A DNA stretch of 64,000 nt from Bipolaris cookei (Eukaryota > Ascomycota > Dothideomycetes > Pleosporales > Pleosporaceae), in contig NRSV01000009.1 of NCBI GenBank assembly GCA_002286855.1, forward strand, positions 560,984 through 624,983, in the 5' to 3' direction. Below are positions 54,318 through 64,000 of this stretch, one piece after another. The notes below the pieces were generated by a model that had not been told where the DNA came from, searched no databases, and saw only the letters and a list, made by a program, of their open reading frames with translations. Each line of letters begins with the position of its first letter. Within the stretch, counting starts at the first letter, position 1. Both the position numbers and the translations under genes were made by a program.

Positions 54318-56949
54318 CTACTGAGTAGCGTGGTGGTGGCTCACTTCATGCGCCATGCTGACTTCCCCAATGTGCTTCTGGTCCATGTGAGAGCGCTCGT
54401 CGGAAACAAACTCAACAGGAGGCGCTGGGCTAATCTCATCACTGCCAGCATTGCGAGCACCAGCCGCCTTTAACGTGTCATCATTTGGCCTGAGCGTTGT
54501 TGTGCTCTCAGCTAGTTGATCTGGAACGTCTGCAGTACTGCTCGTCGAGTCTTCAGCCACCTTGTTGTTGGCACCGTCTAATTGCAACCGAGTCTCCGTC
54601 TCTCCAACATCCTCAATAAACTGAGGCTTGTTCTCATTCTTATTCTCCTCCTCCGGGGAAATGGTTTCTTTAAGACTTTGAAAGTTGAACATGGGCTCCG
54701 TGCTAGTTGGGATATTCGGGATCTGTGGAGGACTATCCCCTGAAGCATTCAGACTGGGTGAATATGACGAACCGGCCGCTAAATTGTTCTGGCTCTCTTG
54801 CCGCAACGAGTTTTGATAGGACTCAGAATACGACGACGTGGAAGACGAGGCATTTGACAGATTGCGCATCAGAGCGCGGTGCGACTGCTGCTCGTTGCTG
54901 TGCGGGTCGAGTGTTGCGGAATTGGCCGAGTCGGACGTCTCCCGCTGGATTTGCGCACGGCTGGCTTCAAGATGGCCTTGAGGATCATCCTTGGTAGAGG
55001 CAGTGTTTGAAGTCAATCCCAGATCTGACTTGGAACCACCCGCGCTGCCAGATCGGTCGATTCCTTTACCTTTTCCGACTGCAGCCGAACTGCTGGCTTC
55101 TGCACCATCAACATCGTCAATAGATATAGGATGAAAGCCGCTGCCGATGTTACGTTGAGCTTTTGCCACCTTCTTGATCTCCTTGGCCTTCTTCTTTTCC
55201 TCCTTCCGGGCTTCTTTGGCAGCTTCTTTTTCATCCCTTTTCTTACGCTCTTCTTCGGCCGCCAAACTAAGACGGATAGCCTCCATCATCATGAGATCTT
55301 CGAGATCTTCAAGTCTATTGCCTCTCCTTGAGCTCAGGCGATTGGGAAACAAATCGCTTGAAGATCCCTGCTGGCCCGAAGAGCTTTCGCCTTCGCGTCG
55401 TGGTGTCCCATTTCCACTACTACCGCCGCTATCGCTAGTGAATAGTCGCCTTCGTCTGCCGATGCCAAAACGACTCTCTCCCTGTTGCAGATTGCCCATC
55501 ATGTAGGCAGCGTTGTGTAGAGCCGTGGCTGCAGCAGCCCTTCGTAAAGCGTGAGACTTGGCATCCGCAAGCTTCTTCGCCCAGTCAGGTCGCACCATGT
55601 CTGTCGTAATGACTGTCTTGTCATTAACTGCGAGTGATGTCGCCCTTCTTCGCCCCGATCCAGCCGAGGTGGGTGATTGCAAGGATGTCGTGGATGACAT
55701 TGCCGATGTTGCGCTGCCCAAATGGGTTGAGCCCTGGCCGCTGTAGACTAGTCCTCTCCTAAAAGACGGTGGCTCATACGTCACTCCGAACTCGGTTTGT
55801 GTACAGTATGGGCATGCAGCGGGTTCTGATACCAATTGGATCTCCTCTTCCGGCTCAGCGGGTGGCGTGCCTTCGGTGCCAGGCTCTCCGTGGTGCTCCG
55901 GGGGATGCGGATCCGGACGCTTGATTTGGACAAAGCACTCCGAGCAGATGGGCTGATCGCAACAACGTGTTCGATTGAGATGTGGTGGGTAGTACATGAA
56001 GCAGATGGGGCACTCTGACGCATTCTTGTATAGAAAAGCCTCGACCCGTTGACCATTGACGTACGGATCCTTTGGCAGCTGTACTTCCTGGGGAGCCATG
56101 TCAGCCTGTGATGCATTGCGCGAACCGTTTGCGAGAGAAGCCAGAGTTTTGGCGCGACTGCGGAAGAAAGGCGAGGAGGAAGGTTGGTTGAACATTGGGG
56201 ATGTAGGCGAAGGAAGGGAGGAGCCAGGGTACGAAGGCGATAGGCCACCTCCTCGCTCTGGCTCCTGGGACATGGATCGGGAGCCCATGGGCACAGTAAG
56301 TTGGTTCAGGTTTGGCTCAGAGCTGCGGGGGTTCCATACTGGACTGAGGTTGTTGTTCGGTCGAGGCGGCTCTTGGGGAGGAATGGCGTCGGCAGCGGGT
56401 AGCGGGCGGCCGTTTACGATTTCGACGAGCTGGTGCTCAGTCCAAGTGTCTTGGTGGTCATCGAGACCTCTCCAAAAGGGAGCAAGTCGGCGCTCAATCT
56501 AGCACGTGTAAGTAAGATGTTTCTAAAGCAGTGGTGCAAAGCCATACTTGCAGCTGCCGCACCGCGGCCTTGCTGAAGTCTTCGGGACCGGTATAGACTC
56601 CAAGTGTGACCAAATAGCCTCCATCAACGCCTTCCTCTCTCAGACTTCTTTCGCGCTCCTGCGCCCGAAGAATACGCTCTCTCTCTAGCTTCCGGGCTTC
56701 CCTCTCTGCCTTTGTCTCACGGCGCGGCTCGAGGGCAGGATCTCGCTCAGTATGGTCTGTTGATCGGAAACCAAGAATGGATAGGTCTGGTCTGCTGCCT
56801 CTATCCCTTCTCGAGTTGCCATAGGGATTGTTGCCTGATCTGTCGTGCCCGGGCCCAGCTGTGGTTGGAGAAGCGATGTTGTGTGCGCTGGAGCGGCGGC
56901 CATGGCCCCTTCGCTCTGCCAGAGACTCCTTTCCCTGCGAGTTCCCCAT
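54318..56949 (-). CDS. SIP5: Sip5 homologue (RING-like zinc protein)
   Basis: Two exons (56949-56548, 56498-54318) join over a 49-nt intron to 860 residues. The start MGNSQGKES carries a consensus N-myristoylation glycine and fixes the ATG; the open frame upstream is leader. The splice gives AVRQLQ-IERRLAPFWRGLDD, a family block, followed by WTEHQLVEIVNGRPLP. A zinc region at about 297-375 has CPICFMYYP, CCDQPICSECF and a distant CPYC. A coiled-coil Lys/Glu segment (EERKKRDEKEAAKEARKEEK) comes near 540, and the last 250 residues are Ser/Asn/Glu-rich. Yeast Sip5 binds the Snf1 kinase and the Glc7 phosphatase and works in glucose signalling. The membrane anchor suggests a peripheral location. 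Confidence 0.87.
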
Positions 56950-58070
56950 TGTGGAGGAAGAGAAATGAAGGAACGAGGCTGTCGAGCGAGAGGCGGATAG
57001 TGGGGAACTTGTAGTTGGGGGCTCGTGTATACCCAAGAGCAGTGTCACGGACTGTTCTGACAGGGATAAACTCTTATCGCGAGGGCGGGCTGGTGGAGGG
57101 TGGTGAGGCTGTCTGGTGGGCGATAGCGAGTGTCACAAGAACATGGATGCTAGGGAATGTGGGCGGCGAGTGTGCCTCTCCCTGTGCTGGCGACTCAGGA
57201 AACGCGGGCGGGGTGGGATGGCAGTCGCGATTGATAGAAACAGCGCATGGGCAATGCGGCGGAGAGTGAGCAGGCGTGAGGGCCGCGAGGGCGAGGGCGA
57301 TGGTGGGAGTGGTGGTGGTGAGCAAGGATTGGTGAAATGATGTCGTTTCTTGGCAGCCAGGCAGGGCGGTGATGGGCAAACCGCGTTATGATGCTGTTAG
57401 GGCCGAAATGGGCAGAGATCAGGTTGCAGACACTGACACGGGCGCTGGCATGTCAGCCCGGCGTGCATTCAGCTGAGACGGCCTGTTGCAGCGAGAGTGT
57501 TGGGCGACTTGTGCGGATGAACGTCTGTCTGTCTGTGAGAGTGAGAGGGCGAGCAAGACTCGACGTCGTCGACGACGACGACGACACAGCGGCAGCCGAC
57601 GAGCTGTACGTACTAGGTACCGGTATGGGCATGCAGCCATCGGCCTAGCCACCGAGGCCAGCCCGTCGTGCCGAACAGCCCGCGCCCGCCCTCGTTAAAC
57701 CACCAGCATATTAGTGATAGCGTGCATCCTCCATCCTCAGCCGCCCAAACATCATCGCTTCGCTTTTGCATTTACATATACACACACACATCCATACACA
57801 TGTACGCGTCAGGCTGGGCTGCTGCATCCCGACACTCGCCACCCATGGCATGCTCGCAATCATGACCAGGCACCCTCTCTCACGCTGTTGGGCGGCGCGC
57901 GAGCACCACCGGCCGCCCCCCGCCTGAGTGCGGGGCTCCAGACACGACAGTCGGTCAATGGAATGGGGTTGGTTGCATTGCTGGCTGCTTACATACTCCC
58001 GCTACGTACGCTCCTTCACATGCCATGCTGCCCGCTGCCCGCCCTCGCCGTGCCTCGCCTTACCTCTCCC
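56950..58070. other. Intergenic, GC-rich, no gene seen
   Basis: About 1.1 kb holding the promoter of the Sip5 gene and the 3' UTR of the epimerase gene. A GAC triplet run at 57565-57590 is the only repeat. Frames are composition-driven. Confidence 0.5.
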
Positions 58071-59382
58071 TCAGAGCGTCCCAAACTCCCACGACGACTC
58101 CCAGTGGTACTTGTCGCCGGGCCCGGTGATCTGCTTGTTCAGCCGACCCCACTCCGGACTGTTCAACACTATTAGCTTGGCTCATCGACGACGTCACAAC
58201 TCATCTATCTACTTACTGGTTGATGCCATCCGGGTAGTCCTGCGCCTCAATCGCAATGCATCCGTCGCGCGGGATAAACTTGTCCTGCCCGGGAACCCCC
58301 TGCGTACTCTTGAACTCGGTCTTGCCGTCATTCCAGTTGCATGTGTACAGCACAACCGCGTCCTGATCAGTCCTCAAGTCTGCCTTGATGCCACTGTACG
58401 CGCTCGATATCGTCAGCACGCTCTTGTGCTTGTCCCTCTTTTCGTTGAATGCCCATGCGCCGTTGTATCCGTGGCATCCAGTACCGCAGTGGTTGTCGAA
58501 TCCCGGCCTGTCCGACGCAAACCCGAGCTTGTGCGGCGCTGACCAGAAATCATCAGTCGAGTTCGCCGCAACCTGCGCAATCTCCCCCGTGGGCAGAGCG
58601 TTCGCATCAGTCACCACCACGCGCTTAGCCTCGGGCATAAACACTGTGTGGTCCCAAATTGTCCGGTTGTCCGGTCGCCTAAACGCATCAAGCTGAAAGT
58701 ACGTGTGCTGTGTCAACATGAGAGGAGTCTTTGCTTCCGGCGATGTAGCATCCATGGAAATGTGCCACTTGTTCTTGGAGACCGAGTATGTGACGCTGGC
58801 ATCGACGCGACCAATCATGCCCAGCGATGAGTTGGAAGCGTCTGAGATGGAGAATGTGATTGACGACTTGCTCACACGGGTGACATTCCACACCCTGTAA
58901 GACCAGTTGTTGGTACCGCTATGCAGAGTGTTCGGTCCATCGTTCTTCTCTGTATGGTATGTGACGTTGCCAATTGTGTACTCTGCATTTCGAATGCGGT
59001 TGACGTATCGTCCAGGAATGGCATTGTACACGGGATGTCCGGGGTCAATCGCTGGGCCATGTTAGATGGAGCAGGACTCTAGCACGACAGAAGTCTTACG
59101 GTAATATGTCGTGTTATCGTAGCCCAGGACAATGTCCTGTGGTTTGCCCTTTGAATCTGTGTTTCCGTCAATAGCTGCACTTGCTCATATCAACGAGTGC
59201 CCACCTTTGACCCAGAGGTTGGTAAGGGTGGCAGCATATGGGATGAATTGCGCCTTGATCCCTTCAGCCTCAATCGTGTATCGCCCTTGTGCATCTGGAC
59301 GAGGCAGCCGCCGTTCGAGCGCGTCTTGCGCTGTTGCTGCTGCTGCTGCTGCCGCCGCTACCGCGAAAAGAAGGTATTTCAT
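58071..59382 (-). CDS. Secreted aldose 1-epimerase (mutarotase)
   Basis: Four exons (59382-59205, 59156-59100, 59051-58217, 58158-58071) join in frame to 385 residues. A signal peptide (MKYLLFAVAAAAAAAATAQ) precedes the galactose-mutarotase fold: AATLTNLWVKDSKGKPQDIVLGYD, GRYVNRIRNAEY with the sugar-binding Asn-Arg, TQHTYFQL with the acid His, and IAIEAQDYPDGIN with the base Glu. The end reads HWESSWEFGTL. The first intron is 48 nt with the acceptor at ACACAG; a nearer CAG would leave a 30-nt intron. These enzymes interconvert alpha and beta anomers of hexoses. Secretion and several N-glycosylation sites point to action outside the cell, probably during sugar uptake. Confidence 0.9.
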
Positions 59383-61031
59383 CGTCGACTACGTGTCACA
59401 ACAGGTGGAAAAGAAGGACAATGGTGCCAGAACATGCTCAAATTACGGCGCGGCCATCTTTTAATTCCCAAGAAGCAGACAATAAGGTCCTTCCTTCGGT
59501 AGTACATGCACATTTGTTACTAGGTTTCGGACCTGTAATACCATACCCCGGAACTCTGGATAAATACGGGATTGGGCAGATGGAGCCTTGGCTATATAAA
59601 GCAATATGCCAAAGATTACTTCGAGATTCTTCAAGTTACTAGGTGGCTTAGCTGCGGAGTTTTAGTCTCTAAACAGACGTTTACGCCCCATTTCATTAGC
59701 ATACTAGATTGGACCAAGTAGCGCGTGTCACATGGGGTCCATAACACAAGGGCACAGTGACTGTTTTTGCGGGTTGCACTTTCCTTGCCGGTGGGGCGAC
59801 AAGCCGGCCGTCTGTTCCTTGACCCATGCTCCCTTTCTGTCGTTCACCCGGCACCAGCTCACTCTCATACGCTCGGTAGCCGCCCGCGTGCGCGCGGCAT
59901 TGGTTTCTGACACTTCATTTTGGTAAGTTTCATACGTAGTCTTTCATTCATCTTATTGATATCAATGACATTTGCTCAATCTCCGTCGACAACCAAAAGG
60001 GTTGTACATGGACGGCGTGGTGCTAATTTCGGTCATATTCGTAATTCGTGGAAGGATTATATGAGACATCACGTGATGCATACGGGTACAATGTTCGGTT
60101 GCCTCGATTGAGGAGCTGGAATAACACCATCAGACATACTCAACTTACACTATATATTCACAGTTTGAATATATATACTTGATTCAAAATAAAAGTGGAG
60201 CACTTGAATTCATCTGCGCTTCCAAGTCTCACAGGAATGTTGTACTCTCCTACACATCACATCAACTGGCTGAGACACATCATATCGGAATTACCCATCC
60301 ACACAGATTTGATATCAGTGTCAACGAAGCCATAGAGCCTGAGAAAAGCATACTGCCATCATCCAGTTGATAAAGACTTCAGTCAACCCAGGACGACGAT
60401 TTCACACAGGCAGAAATAATACCCAAACTTCTGGGCCATCTCAGCATCTCAAAGTCTCTAATATTATGAGTTGCTAGTCACAAAAGGAGTCGAGGTATGC
60501 CTCATGGACCTTTTTCTTATATACTGCCATCTGGTAAATCTCGAGTGCCCTTCCGTACATCAGCTTCTTCGCTCCAAAGATTTACTATTCGTTCTCAGTA
60601 ATGATGAGCCTGCTTGCTATTGAGTTGCTTCCCGCTCCAGTCAAAGGTACACTTAAATCATCTCGCAAGTTTTCTATGAATATATTGTACTGCTAGTAAG
60701 CTTGAACGATGCCTTCGTTGAAGAGTTTCAGGTCTGGTAGCATTTGGCTATGTGCATTCAGTATTATTTAGCCTGAAAGACTGCTCTGTAGCTCCAATAC
60801 GTATCGTTCTCGGGATATTGAACTAGCTAGCCTCAATTTGAAATTATGGCATCCAATACTCTTAGCTCACAAATATCTCTTACAGGCAAGCAACATAAGG
60901 AAATGCTCACGCGAGCTGTATACTAGAGCAATGCTTTGGCGCTAACCGGAGATAATACCTTAACGCCGAACTGACGTCTTCATCCATGCACGTCGTGCGT
61001 CTTATACACAAACATCAGACCCGCATCAACA
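59383..61031. other. Intergenic, AT-rich, no gene seen
   Basis: About 1.65 kb between divergent genes. It contains a perfect inverted repeat (60151-60175). Frames up to 117 codons overlap the epimerase promoter and lack motifs. The AT-rich part at 60100-60950 may be decayed repeat sequence. Confidence 0.5.
60151..60175. repeat. AT-rich perfect inverted repeat
   Basis: TATATATTC (60151-60159) and its complement GAATATATA (60167-60175) are separated by 7 bases. It may fold as a cruciform or be a chance result of AT-rich sequence. Confidence 0.5.
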
Positions 61032-61901
61032 ATGGCCGAAGACATGCAAATCAACCCCCAACGCGCAAAACAGCTGTCTGAAAACATTGCCAACATAACC
61101 GCGCGCATTAATGCCGCGAGTAAAGGCACCAAACCAGTGTGTGCAAACCCCCCCATATCCTTCCCTCACTCAAAGTTGACAAAAACGTTCCACCAGGTGC
61201 GCCTAATCGCCGTCTCGAAGCTCAAACCCGCCAACGACATCCTCGCCCTCCACCAACCCCCCAACCCGCTCCAAACGCACTTTGGCGAAAACTACGTCCA
61301 AGAACTCCTCGAAAAAGCCAAACTCTTGCCCCGCTCCATCCACTGGCACATGATCGGTGGCCTCCAATCCAACAAATGCAAGCAACTCGCCGAACAAATC
61401 CCCAACCTCTGGTGCGTCAGCAGCGTCGACAGCGAAAAGAAAGCAAATGAGCTTGAAAAGGGCCGCAAAACCCTCTTGGAAAGGGATAGTACCGCAAGTA
61501 AGCTGAGAGTCATGGTACAAGTCAATACCTCGGGCGAAGACAGTAAATCCGGTGTTGAGCCGCAGGATGCGCTGGCACTATGCAGACATGTTGTGGATAA
61601 GTGTTCGCACTTGCAGCTTGCGGGGTTTATGACGATCGGGGCGATTGCGAGGAGTAAGGCTATGACGGAGGAGAATGAGAATGAGGATTTTGTGGCGTTG
61701 AGAGAGACGCGGGATAGGGTTGCGGAGGCGCTGGAGTGGGACAAGGAAAAGTTGGAACTGAGTATGGGCATGAGTGCGGATTTTGAGGGCGCGATTCGTA
61801 TGGGGAGTGATGAGGTTAGGGTGGGGAGTGAGATTTTTGGGGCGAGGCCGCCAAAGAAGGATGCTGTTGTTAAGGAGGAGGTTGCAGAGGAGAAGAGTTG
61901 A
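61032..61901 (+). CDS. PLP homeostasis protein (YggS/PROSC family)
   Basis: Two exons (61032-61136, 61197-61901) give 269 residues. The 60-nt intron is a multiple of three without a stop, so the unspliced frame is also open, but splicing restores the family block KP-VRLIAVSKLKP. Visible hallmarks are VSK with the PLP-binding lysine, HFGENYVQEL, HWHMIGGLQSNK, GFMTIGA and SMGMSADFEGAIRMGSDEVRVG. The protein is a single TIM barrel that binds pyridoxal 5'-phosphate and keeps free PLP and amino/keto acid pools in balance; no enzymatic activity is known. An acidic-basic tail follows the barrel. The first exon ATG is set by the cytosolic start MAEDMQINPQRAKQL. Confidence 0.92.
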   Translation: MAEDMQINPQRAKQLSENIANITARINAASKGTKPVCANPPISFPHSKLTKTFHQVRLIAVSKLKPANDILALHQPPNPLQTHFGENYVQELLEKAKLLPRSIHWHMIGGLQSNKCKQLAEQIPNLWCVSSVDSEKKANELEKGRKTLLERDSTASKLRVMVQVNTSGEDSKSGVEPQDALALCRHVVDKCSHLQLAGFMTIGAIARSKAMTEENENEDFVALRETRDRVAEALEWDKEKLELSMGMSADFEGAIRMGSDEVRVGSEIFGARPPKKDAVVKEEVAEEKS

Positions 61902-62098
61902 GTTGTTTGAATACGGATGCATCTCCTTTGGTGTATTGTGCTATACCATCGAATGCCACTGAAGTATTGTCACCAGATATTCGACAAGACATAGATATCC
62001 AAATACTGGAACATACCAATCCAAACTCACAGCAACATCACAAAAGGGTATGTTCTTCCTCTGCCCCATCATCCCAGCCCTATATCATAACATCCATC

Positions 62099-63732
62099 CT
62101 ACTGCGCAAACAACAAAGCAGCAATAATCCTCGTCGCCTCAAACACACCCTTCCCCCGCATCAACGAATCAAACGTCTCAGGCACCTTCTTCAAGCTATC
62201 TGCGGTATCGGTCTCTGACCCTATTCATCTCGTTAGTTCCAATAACATTTTCTTTGATCCATTTTCATCAAGTCCAGACTTACAAACGCGAGGAAACGCC
62301 GGCTCAACAGTCACATTTGACTCTGCCTCACCCGTCCAATCAAACCCAATGCGCCAACTAAGCTTAAGCACAACATGGGCATCTTGTAGAACGAGCGTAT
62401 CACGGCCGAGATGGCGATTGAAATCCTTTCTAGAAATAGATTTAGAGAGTTTAGACTGAGCTTGCAGCGGTGCGTTCTCTGTGTCTTTTTCTGAGCGGCC
62501 GATAAGGAGATGGGGAAAGGTTTTTTCGACCTTGTGCCAGTACTGAGCGCGTTTTTGAGCGAGGGTCCAGTAGGAATTTATGGCCCAGGAGGCGTTGCTG
62601 AGGTCTTTTTGCTCCGCTCGGGAGCGGACAAAGGTGCCGAGTTCCTGTTCTGCCCAGGGTGTGAGACGGATGAGCTGTAATTGTGTTATTGAAGGGGCTA
62701 GGGCGTTCAGTGTCAGGGAGAGCTGGGCTGTGAGGAGTTTTTGGGGGCCGGTGATGTCAATTGTGTGGGTTTGGTGGGCGCGTCGAGAAGATGGGGCGGT
62801 TTTGCTTCGGGGAAGGCTGATTCGGGTTGAGAATTTGAAGGAGGTGAACATTTCTAGGTAGGGTAGAGAGTCTGCTAGTTCTACTGGCTGATGGGACGGA
62901 ACGGGCTTGTCTGATTGCTTAGGGCGCGGTGGGGGAGCCGGCATGGCGGCAAATGGCAAGAATGAGCATAGTAGACTAGATACTTTTGGCTTCTCCGGTT
63001 CTGTGTCTGCTCCACCGATTTCGGTAATGAAATTGCTGGCTTGAGGTCAGTCACTGATCCACGTTCATCACTTCCTAAAGCTTACCGTAGACTTTCAAGT
63101 TCTTGGGGTTGCAATGTCTCATCTGGGCTTCGCCGTTGCTCCTTTTCAATCTCATTCATACATCTCGAGACTTGAGACTCAAGTTTCTCCACTTCATGCT
63201 GTAGCCGTGCTTTTTCCTGTTTTCTCCGCTCCACTTCTGGATCAGGAGGCTGCCATTCTACAACTTCGCGTGTGTTTTCCTCTACTGGCCCATCCTCTAC
63301 AGCCCTAGTATCATCATCTGATTGAACTGCAGGTGCTTTCGGTTTCAATGGCGATTGTTTGAGGCCATTCTTTGTACGAGGGGGTCGTTTGCTTGGCGAG
63401 GAAAACAGGACATCTCGAAGCGATTGATTTGATCCTCCGAAAGTCCGTTGTGATGATGTGTTCGGTAGGTCTGATTCTTCACTGGCCTCTTGAGCATCCT
63501 TGGCAGCACGCGCCTGTCTTCCCTTGGCTGATACATCTCCATGAGCTCTGCGTCTGGGAGATGCACTAAGGCGAGGTGTTGATATAGAAGGTAGAAGATT
63601 CGGATAGTTGCGCGCAAGGCTGGCTTTGGTAGGGGACGCAAAAGACGGTCGGCGTGGAGGTTGTCTCAGTGGACTCGATGCGCGGCCATCGGGGGAGTGG
63701 GTCCTCCTTCGCTTGGACGATGGCTCACTCAT
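62099..63732 (-). CDS. Coiled-coil protein of unknown role, possibly kinetochore-related
   Basis: Three exons (63732-63086, 63035-62284, 62220-62099) join in frame to 506 residues. The first 170 residues are basic, Ser/Pro-rich and disordered with bipartite nuclear-localisation signals (SSKRRRTHSP). A coiled coil (RRKQEKARLQHEVEKLESQV) spans about 175-200. After an LLCSFLPFA segment there is a folded domain with alternating strands and helices (YLEMFTSFKFSTRIS, HTIDITGPQKLLTAQLSL, LVLQDAHVVLKLSWRIGFDW), ending with KKVPETFDSLMRGKGVFEATRIIAALLF. A disordered nuclear head, coiled coil and small alpha/beta domain resemble RWD-type inner kinetochore subunits such as CENP-O/P. I cannot confirm this from sequence alone. 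Confidence 0.7.
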
Positions 63733-64000
63733 GACATTCAGTGTGCGTATACGAACGGATGAGCAAGCATGTAACTTTGGCGTGTAGTAAGAATCGGTTT
63801 CGTGCTAGGAATGTATTATGGTTCTGGTATACATGCTTAGCGGGGTTTTGCGACAGGAGTGAATGCGACGCGTCGGCGCGTGTTGACCCTGTCGGCATTC
63901 GCTGCAGCTTTTGCCGACTGTTGGAAATGCGAAGCAAAATGACGTCGAACTCTTCGCTGATACCAGTCAAGCTCAAAACTCCACAACCCGTAAACCGACA
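63733..64000. other. Promoter region at window edge
   Basis: Upstream sequence of the coiled-coil gene. No further gene can be supported before the window ends. Confidence 0.5.

Noticed and set aside
59205..59382. 30-nt first intron of the epimerase gene
   Set aside because: Too short for splicing; a 48-nt intron with the ACACAG acceptor restores the conserved DSKGKPQDIVLGYD block.

Overview
The window looks like nuclear DNA of a filamentous ascomycete, most likely a Dothideomycete of the Pleosporales. Genes are dense and lie on both strands. Introns are mostly 45-63 nt with GT-AG ends and CTAAC-like branch sites. Intergenic leaders are pyrimidine-rich. The gene families are typical of such fungi: DUF3433, fungal rhodopsin-like membrane proteins, Sip5, Zrg17, Ish1/Msc1, Msy-type mechanosensitive channels and pogo/Fot1 transposons. 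Exon models below were joined by hand using splice sites, reading-frame continuity and family motifs. There are no tools behind them.

Layout. 1-16 kb is partly accessory: the 3' end of a sugar transporter, a P450 broken by an internal deletion, a hypothetical gene, an intact ARL1-type GTPase, a DUF3433 membrane protein, a second intact P450 and a rhodopsin-like membrane protein. 16-18.8 kb is gene-poor and holds a decayed reading frame with an in-frame stop. 18.8-25.1 kb carries two tandem paralogues of an unnamed family that share their first intron position. 26-43 kb is mostly conserved cell biology: a three-hydrophobic-segment membrane protein, an Ish1/Msc1 repeat protein, a mitochondrial-like protein with a probable GC-AG intron, a cyclin, an intron-containing tRNA-Phe, an RBR ubiquitin ligase, a Zrg17-like CDF protein, a two-TM protein and an F-box-like protein. 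44-46.8 kb is an EF-hand MscS channel. 46.8-53 kb is a gene-poor stretch with a decayed 1.86-kb pogo/Fot1 element between TA duplications. 54-64 kb has Sip5, a secreted aldose 1-epimerase, a PLP-homeostasis protein and a coiled-coil protein of unknown role.

The genes do not form an obvious operon-like or biosynthetic cluster. The transporter and two P450s at the left could be remnants of an accessory locus, but no backbone synthase is present. I found no CRISPR array, phage or convincing new multi-gene system. The best leads are the tandem unnamed paralogues, the repeated CGCAATTGT sites upstream of the Ish1/Msc1 gene, the GC-AG intron, and the duplicated left end of the transposon.
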